Below are positions 47,101 through 56,100 of a stretch of 64,000 bases of DNA, piece by piece; the first letter of the stretch is position 1, and each line of letters begins with the position of its first letter. Under the pieces are notes generated by a model. It worked only from the letters and a program-made list of their open reading frames with translations. It was not told the DNA's origin and searched no databases. The DNA lies in NCBI GenBank assembly GCA_032622095.1, contig CP136066.1, forward strand, positions 108,087,319 through 108,151,318, read 5' to 3'. This DNA comes from Siphonodentalium dalli (taxonomy: Eukaryota > Mollusca > Scaphopoda > Gadilida > Siphonodentaliidae). Position numbers and translations under genes: made by a program.

Positions 47101-50100
47101 GCTAGGATGTGTGTATTCGCGGATATATCTTCACGGATGTCTCATTGTTGCAGTATGTAACTTTTGTGAACGCTTTAATTGCTTTCGATATTAAGTGTGA
47201 ACAATGGCTGGGCCACTCTTGAAGATTTTATTGTGGGAACACAGTGCATACTATATACAGCAGCTAACACTGCTGATGAAGTATATATGCCTCCGTTGGG
47301 ATATAGACTAAAAGTCGTGTTGCGCGAAGTATCGGGTGTGCATTTAATCCGATTAGTAGATTTTTGGTCCGTATTTATAGCCTTTATGGTGTGTTGACAG
47401 AGAAATCTGCCGTGATAAGCCGTAGTTGTTGTAATAATTTGAACAATAACTTTACCTAATTAAATTTATGGACAAAGTAACACTCGCTTTGTTTTATCAT
47501 ACCGTTCGCTGTTCTCTTGATAGAGATTCATTAACGTTTGGCACATGTAGAGTGTGCTTAGAAACCCGTAGCAGTCCTGGTGTTGCTTCTCCAGGGCGAT
47601 GTCCATCGGGGTATGTCCAGAGGTGTCCTCGGAAAACATATCAACTCCGTTCTCAGCCAGAATCTGTAACAAAAGAAGCGGTTGGAATTGTGGTGTTACG
47701 TGTATATGTATACGCATCAATGATATCGATGTTTCATGCAATGGTGTCGTATATATCAAGGGGTAATTTTAACATGCAGTTTACGAAATCGCAAAATTAA
47801 ATATCTCCATAGTCAGTATTTAACATTCTGTGACCTAACATGGCATTTAGTTAGGTACAGAATTAATAAAAGTTGGTTTGACAATGAAAATGACCACATG
47901 TGTATCTGAGTCTATATATATTCGGCTTGTAAATCATGGTGAAATCGCTTAAAACAAATATGTTTCTCAATTTGGAGTGCAGACAGGATTCTAAATTCAG
48001 TACTCTATATAGTTATGATTGAAGTAATTTGGTTTGTCACGAAGAACCAACTGGGTGTTTTTTGAAGAACAAAATCGAGAGGGTCATCGCAAAGAACCGA
48101 TTTGGTTCTTCGCGGAGAAGGGTTTGGTTCTTCGTGAAGAACTCATTTGGAACTTATTTGGTTTATTTTGAAGAACCATTATGGAACTCGTTTGGTTTTT
48201 AGAATCACACAGATTACGTACCTGGTTCTGCTTGGGATAGAACCAATATGGAACCAACTGGTTCTAATTTTTGGTTCATCATTTGGTTCTGCCATTGAGA
48301 CAAATTTTAAAACTTGCATTCTCATTTGTTCTTTTCAATTATGTCGAACCATTTGGTTATGGTTTTTGTGCCCACCATTCCAACGAAGAACCATGTAGTT
48401 CTTGTCGCAATAAGGCTTATTTGGTGCCATACACTGTCTGCAGTGTATGCATGCGTATCTAACATAACACACATATATCAATAACAGATGCTTGGGTTTT
48501 CGGGACACAGTGCTAATTCGCGGGGATATGTCAGCTTGAGTTGATTTTTTCAAACGTTCCAACGATCGGAAATTTCCAAACTAACACCCCCTTGCTTGTG
48601 ATCAGAAATTAAACCAGCAGAGCAGTGTGAATCTATTTTTTATCTGAACGTTCCAGTCATGAACATTTTCAACAACTGTTTTAACCAAAGTTTTGGGTGG
48701 TCGTGACAACAGCGCGGGTATCTTACCCCCCCCCCATATGCAATGTGGCCAAAATTCCATGCCTGACACAACCAGCAATTTCAGGCCAAATATAGGTATT
48801 TGGTGTATTTGTTGTTTTCATACCAAAAGTCGAATAATTATGTTCCTATATAGAGGATATGAAATGAGTGTTTCTCTCATATGATATTTATGAAACGAGT
48901 CTAAGAATGTTCAGTTTTCTCGAGCCTCCGCGAGAGAAAACTGAAAATTCGTGACGAGTTTCATAAATATCATATGAGAGAAACACGAATTACATATTCT
49001 ATTTATCATATGACACCTATAAATTGATTATGATGTCCAAAACGCACACAAATCACTAAATAGCTATATGACATCGGCAGCAAAAAGTTAATGTGACGTC
49101 ACTTCATTGCACCGGAAGCCCACTTACACCTGGTGAACTAGCAGAAATAATATGCACGCGAAGATATAGTGCGCTATTCTGTTCTCAGTTTGTGACATTA
49201 TATCGTATGTTTATTAGATAAATACGAATTACATATTCTATTTATCGTATAACAATGTCCAAAACTATATATTTCAAGATTATAATTGCGAGAATTTCGG
49301 CATCGCGTTGATTGACGCTCACGAATTTGACCTGCATTTAGTTAGAGATACGGCTCGGCCCCGGCTGCCATTCAGCCAATCAGAACCCACTTTTTGTCAA
49401 CAAACCAATCAAATTATCGGAAGGTGATATGAACTAGTAGTTCATATGAAATTGATTTATGACATACTTTCCAACGTAAATAATGATTGAGTAATATGAT
49501 AAATATATATACGCCGGTAAAAATGTTTGGTATGAAATGGCCAACATGTTGTCCATTTCATACCAAAAAATTTGCAGTCAGTGAAAAGCTTGTTCATGCA
49601 CTGGTCGGAAACTTCCAACCCATTGTGTCAAATAGTACTTTCCAGACTTGAATATTTCGGTCTAGTTCAAAGGGGATGTAGTCGAAAATGCCAAGGTGAA
49701 TACCTCCACCGAACGGAGACCCCCTAGCCACGTCCCCAATTTATCTGAAAAATCCAAACGGTGTTCCGCATTGCGTATGGTTAGAAACTTTGGATATGAA
49801 ATTTAACTAGCGGAGCAGTCTTAGTCTACTTTTTGTCTGAAAGTTCCAACCGGTATTGTTCTAGGCATGAACCTTTCCAACAGCTGTTGATAATTTTAAC
49901 CACAGTTTCCCCTCCTTTTATACGCAGTGGTTACAGTCGTTTAACAAAGTTTGGTGGTCACCCCCCCCCCCCCGTATCCATACCTGTAGTATTCGAGAAT
50001 TGCCTCTTTCTGCAGCCAGGTGAGCAAGGCCATTCCCAGCACACGATATTTGTCGACTGATTTTATCAACTGAAAGGCCGGCTGAATTGATGCATTTGAC

Positions 50101-53100
50101 AACTTTCTCCACACCTTCTACCTAAAATCAGAAGACATGACACATGCTGCTATATAATTGGTGATTCTTTCGGAATCACATTTATAATTTGCAAATTTCT
50201 GTATTGGAATAGACTCATATATATACACATGTTCTCTTAGGTGTTCACTCCTAGATAGATTTATCATTTATGCCACTATCAGACAATATGATGGCGTCCA
50301 ATATGGCCGCAACACTATAAATTTACCTGTCGGGTGTGAATTACATTTAAACCAGTTCTGGTTAAAATAGACTCCACAGCTATTCAGTAGTGAGTCTGGA
50401 GTATTTGGAGGATATCAATTACCACCAGCAAGCGTTAGCTCTGTGTGGCTAAAAATAACTTCTGCATTGAATGCATGCAATATGCCAGTATGTCAGACAA
50501 TGTTTAAGCGCTATTTTTAGCAATGTGACGAATTTCAACAATCGCCTGATATGATACATCGCTTTCCTGATGATGTTGTGATTGGGTGAGACTGACGTAA
50601 TTATGTTGGTGGTAATAGAACCCCACCAAATACTCTAGTTTCACTACTGCATATTTGTGGAGTCTGTGTTTTAATCAGAACTGCATTTAAACATGAATAT
50701 AATAGTCACCTGTAATTTTACATCGTTTTGTTCCCCTCCTTTTATACGCAGTGATTACTGTCGTTTTATTCATGTTCTGACTTTATAACCATTTTAAGGT
50801 ATCATTTGACATAACAATTATTTTAAATGAAATCAACAGTTTGGGCTACATTATAATTTATATAATTCTATTTTTTAAAATAAAATTATCATTAATATTT
50901 AAAATGTCCGCTTACCTTCGTGTGTTTAACGCAGCTGAGAAGAAGACTGCTCGTTGCATTTTCCCTCAGATCGTCGGAATAATCAGCGTTAAGTAATTCA
51001 TCAAAACAAGCATCATAGTCAAACTACAATAAGTCAGATATAATGTTCAAACATAAAGTTTGGACAATCAAAATATTCTCTATTATATGGAATTCCCAAT
51101 TCATAATATAGGTGAATTGATTCTGACCCAATATTGGTAGCATATGCGATACAGTTGTAAATTGCAGGAAACATCTTGGTTTATATGTAAATGAATATAT
51201 CCAATTGAAACTTCTTCGGTACTTATAATAGATACGTTTAGAAATATTCAGTTCGAACATTAGGTTGTACATTTAAATCACAACAGTCGTGTCCCGCAGA
51301 CAGATGGAAGCTATATATTCTTTAGAATTTGCGTTAGAGTCCATGCCAATCGAATACCGCACGTGTTATAGCGTAGCTACAATAGTGGTTATATATATAT
51401 GTAGTGACATAGGTCCTACCCTCATCCACACGCTTGTAATGATAACGTATTACATACTCCGGTGGAGGTTCGCCATGTATGGACATTTAAAATGGACGCA
51501 ACACATACTCTCTGTGTCAGTTCTGTATCAATTTTAACCGGAAACACATTGAACCGTCTATGTTCACGTTTGAATAAATTAAGGAATTCTGAACCCCGAA
51601 ATGATCCATGAGTTCAGTTTAGAAAAAGTACCAGTGCACATAGAATTGAATAGTAAGTTTAATAATTTGAGCATGGATATCATTACCTTTACTGCAATAT
51701 CAACAGGTGTTAACTCTGCGTTATTTTTCACATGGAGAAACTCCCCGTGTTCCTCGGCCAAGTTTTTAACCAAATCAGTCACAGATCCGAGTACAGCGAT
51801 ATGTAAAAGTGTGTTGCCGTCTTCTGTTCGGAATGAGGGGTTGTCCATTTCTTTACTGAATAAGCCACACGCGTGCGATCTCTTTCTATTCTGTGAATTC
51901 GTTTCTGCACATGTGAGTTCATCTTGTTTGGTTTTGTGCCTTCTTAAATGCATATCATTCGACAACATGGACGAATTTATCAGAGACTCGTTTTGGGGTT
52001 CACGAGAAGCAAATAAACGTTCTTTACAATCTCCCCGTGGGCTGTGTGTGACAGATTGAATGTTTTTGAATGATGTCATATTCGTTGATAGAAGTAATGA
52101 CCCTTTCGGTGTGTTCTTTTGACCAGATGTATTGGAGTTGATATTTGATTCGATATAGCTGTTTGTGTTTTCGGTCAGTTGTGAAGAATTCCTCTTGACG
52201 AAATCTTCCTAAAATGGCGAAAGACAATAAAAGCAAGGCACATCAATTTGGGGTAATTTTTATGGCGAAAAATCTTCGAAGTTAACAACAAATCGTTGTC
52301 TATGTCATGTGAAATATTGCCTCTATAAAACACTGTCACGTTTAGTATATTGCATCGTATATTCGAAGCTATATATATAATGGAAAACCGTAGTTCAGTC
52401 TACGAATATATGGAAATGGGGTGGTATTATATAATATTTCAACTCTCCACACACGCACGCACGCCACTCCACACTGCAGGCTTTGAACAGTCCAGCAGTT
52501 TGTGCTGGTGTCAACTTGATTACAATTATGTAGTATATGCATGCATGCATGGTATGTATACACGCTAAAAGGTACTCAATCCGACCAGGCGGTCCACATA
52601 GAATCAATATACAACAACAACAACAACATTTCTTTAAAATATCCTTCAGTTATCAGAATCGATTAATTTCGCGAGTATATAGTTCACCCCGCCTCTCGTC
52701 GTGAACTATACCCACCCCACGGGCACTATCCCCGCGTATATTCAACACCAATCATCCTCTGTTTATTAATTATAGATCACCTGATCTAGTCTCCTATCCT
52801 GTTATAATCAAACAAACAACAATTAGAAAACAACTTACATAAATGTTATCCCCGCCACTTCTGAAGCATTCAGATATTGAATTATCGATGGGAAACTCAT
52901 GCACGAATTTGTCCGATTCTCTTGAGTTCGTGAACATGTTTTCTGTTGCAGCAGTGCCACCTATGATCGCATGTGAGCCGTCGAGTTCAAATTGCGCTTT
53001 GCCTGTAAAATATACACGATTTATCTGTGTAAGAATCTCAAATTACATGATTATTATACTTGACTAAATAACTATTGATCGCGGGTGTGTCTATATTGCC

Positions 53101-56100
53101 GATATGCATTGTTTGTCACACAGGGGTTATTGCATATTCTGGAATTGTCTGCATGGAGTTCTTCTGTATACGTTGGTCGTCAATAAATAAGATATATGGT
53201 TTCTACATGTGAAACATAACCACTCGAATATCTACGCATGCAATATGTATATATCGTGCATTGGTTACATCGCATGCTGACGTTTGTTTTTTTGTGTGTC
53301 GTATTTTCACATACCCCTCAAGGGGGGGGGGAGGGGGGGGGGGCAGGACAAAATTTGCATACACAACGCTGAATTTTTTTTTGCAGCACTTTTGACCCCC
53401 ACCCCCCCCCCCTCTTTGTGCAAATTTTTTTATTTTTTTCCACTCATGGTTTTGGGACACCCCCCCCCCTTTCCAGTCACATTTGAATGAAATTTATCAA
53501 GCTGGAGAGCCAATATAGGCAAAAACATCAGGGTGTAGAATGTCCAGTGAAGGTGGCTGATGTTGAGAAACAGAGAATGGTTAAATTAGAATGAACATAT
53601 ATAATAATTATCAGTCATTCGTAATTTGACCATTCTGTTTTTTCAAGCATCATCCAACTTTGGTGTACTTTCGCCACCAGTTAAACTAAAATACTAATAA
53701 ATTATAACTATGAGCACAAGCAATACACTCATGAGATTAAAAACATTTATCATGAAAAACACAACCAGCTGACACAACCAGTGAAACACCTTTTTAAAAA
53801 TATTTTATCTAATTATTTATTCCAGACTTTGCACTATAGACACTTATCAAACTGTTTCTTGTCTGTTTTACAATATGCAGTGTACGTGGTTAGATGGATC
53901 ATTTTAATATTAACAATAGCTAAATGGTTGTAGAATAGCGCATATAAATAAATAATATCTCATTATTTCACAAGTGAAAGACAGTCATGTTTTACTAAGA
54001 AAATGCTATTGAGACTGATAGAGATCCATTTGAATGTCTGTTCATTAATAATTGGGTATGTAACACTGTAGCACTTTTGTCTTTTATAGTATTAGTAACT
54101 TTGTGCCAGAAACATGTTTATAGATTAGAGAACAGGCATGTTCTACATTTATTTCACACATTATTTCAGTTTCATATCAGACTTGGAGAGTTGAATTTCA
54201 GTTTGATACCACAGATAGTTGTAATGTGATATTTTATTTTACTTACTGAAGTATATATGGTTTATTTGTCTTTAGAGTTCATTATAATATATTTACATAC
54301 CAAGTGGTTATCCAACCCAGGTGGGCCAGCGCAGTTAAAAATTTCCACGAAGGTCTACTTAGTATTAGAAGGGACCAAATAATCAAAACATTCTGAGGCC
54401 AACCTGACCACAGATAACTGTACCTAGTATCTTGTGTGTACACTACATGTGTTATTTAGATCATAACACATCAAAACAATCATTATATAGGCCAAACAGC
54501 TTGTAATTAGGTCAAAAAAGGGCAAAAGGAAAAAATTTGCAAGCACCAAAAAACACCGGAAAAAAACGTGTTTTCAGGAGCTGCGACCCCCCCCCCCCCC
54601 CCCCACCCCGGCCTTGTGTCGGAATTTTTTTGCACGACCCCCCCCCCCCTGTACCCCTGGGGAAAAAATTAACAAGCTAATATACTATGGTATAGTCTAT
54701 TTTGCATGGTATATTTTAGTATTTTTCCCCAGGGCCTGTGGTATATATCTGGTCAAAGTATAACAGATTACACTGTATACAACAGAGAACAAAACCATCA
54801 TTTGTATATATAGCTCTAAATATTAAAATCTCTTCAAATAATTAAAGTATATCTTGCTTTTATTGGTTTAGTTATATATTTCACCTCTTTTAAGTTCCAT
54901 CAAATGCTAATGTATTTAGCGATATCTCTAAATATTCAAAACATATCTTTATATCTTCGAGATATCAATATATTTAGAAGTTTCGAAACATATCACAACT
55001 GGAGCTTGCGATGATGCAATCGAAATAGAGCTAGCACAATTATATACAATTAGAATTAGCGCACATAAACTGAAGATAGAAACTGCGAGATACTCAAAAC
55101 AAACAAAAAAGAAAGGAACTAAAAATATAACAGAACAGGCTAAAAATCTAAAATTGGCAAAAGAGAAAATATGTTTGAATTGTGACGACAAACAAGTTGA
55201 GAATGAGGTTCATTTCACAATGGAATGTAAAAAATACATTAATCTTCGAAAACAGTTTTAGGATGAAATCGAAACGTTAAATACGAACATGACATTTGGA
55301 ACTTATTCCCTATTCCTTATTTTTTTAAATGTCGCTTTCGACCGATTTGACGGCATGGGTGGGTGGCCAGCCCCAAATACCTCCTAGAAACACCCCGACC
55401 CCCCCACCCATCACCCCCGGGGGGTGCCACCCCGATGGGGTGAAAATGGGGGTATGGACCATTTTCGAGAACGTTAAGGATTTCGACCGATTTGACGGCA
55501 TGGGTGGGTGGCCGGCCCCAAATACCACCTAGAAACACCCCGACCCCCACCCATCACCCCGGGGGTGCCACCCCGAGGGGGTGAAAATGGGGTATGGACC
55601 ATTTTCGAGGAAGGTAAGGATTTCGACCGATTTGACGGCATGTGTGGGTGGCCGGCCCCAAATACCACCTAGAAATACCCCGACCCCACCCATCACCCCC
55701 GGGGGGTGCCACCCCGAGGGGGTGAAAATGGGGTATGGACCATTTTCGAGAACGGTAAGGATTTCGACCGATTTGACGACATGGGTGGGTGGCCGGCCCC
55801 AAATACCACCTAGAAACACCCCGACCCCCCCCCCCCCATCACCCGGGGTGCCACCCCGAGGGGGTGAAAATGGGGTATGGACCATTTTCGAGAACGGTAA
55901 GGATTTCGACCGATTTGACCGTTCTCGAAAATGGTCCATACCCCATTTTCACCCCCTCGGGGTGGCACCCACCGGGGGTGATGGATGGGGGTCGGGGTGT
56001 TTATAGGTGGTATTTGGGGCCGGCCACCCACACATGCCGTCAAATCGGTCGAAATCCTTACCGTTCTCGAAAATGGTCCATACCCCATTTTCACCCCCTC

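Larger units (their letters stand above)
47664..49983 (-). other. Gene 2 intron 6, with repeats
   Basis: Contains the GAACCA/TTTGGTTC field (48040-48400), a CAGGGACGTG-related element (about 48690-49740) interrupted by foldback sequence, and a poly-C run near 49960. The remainder is unassigned. Confidence 0.5.

Noticed and set aside
51601-52059. 152-codon plus-strand frame
   Set aside because: Antisense shadow of ankyrin exon 4, whose minus-strand frame has ankyrin motifs and phase-matched borders.
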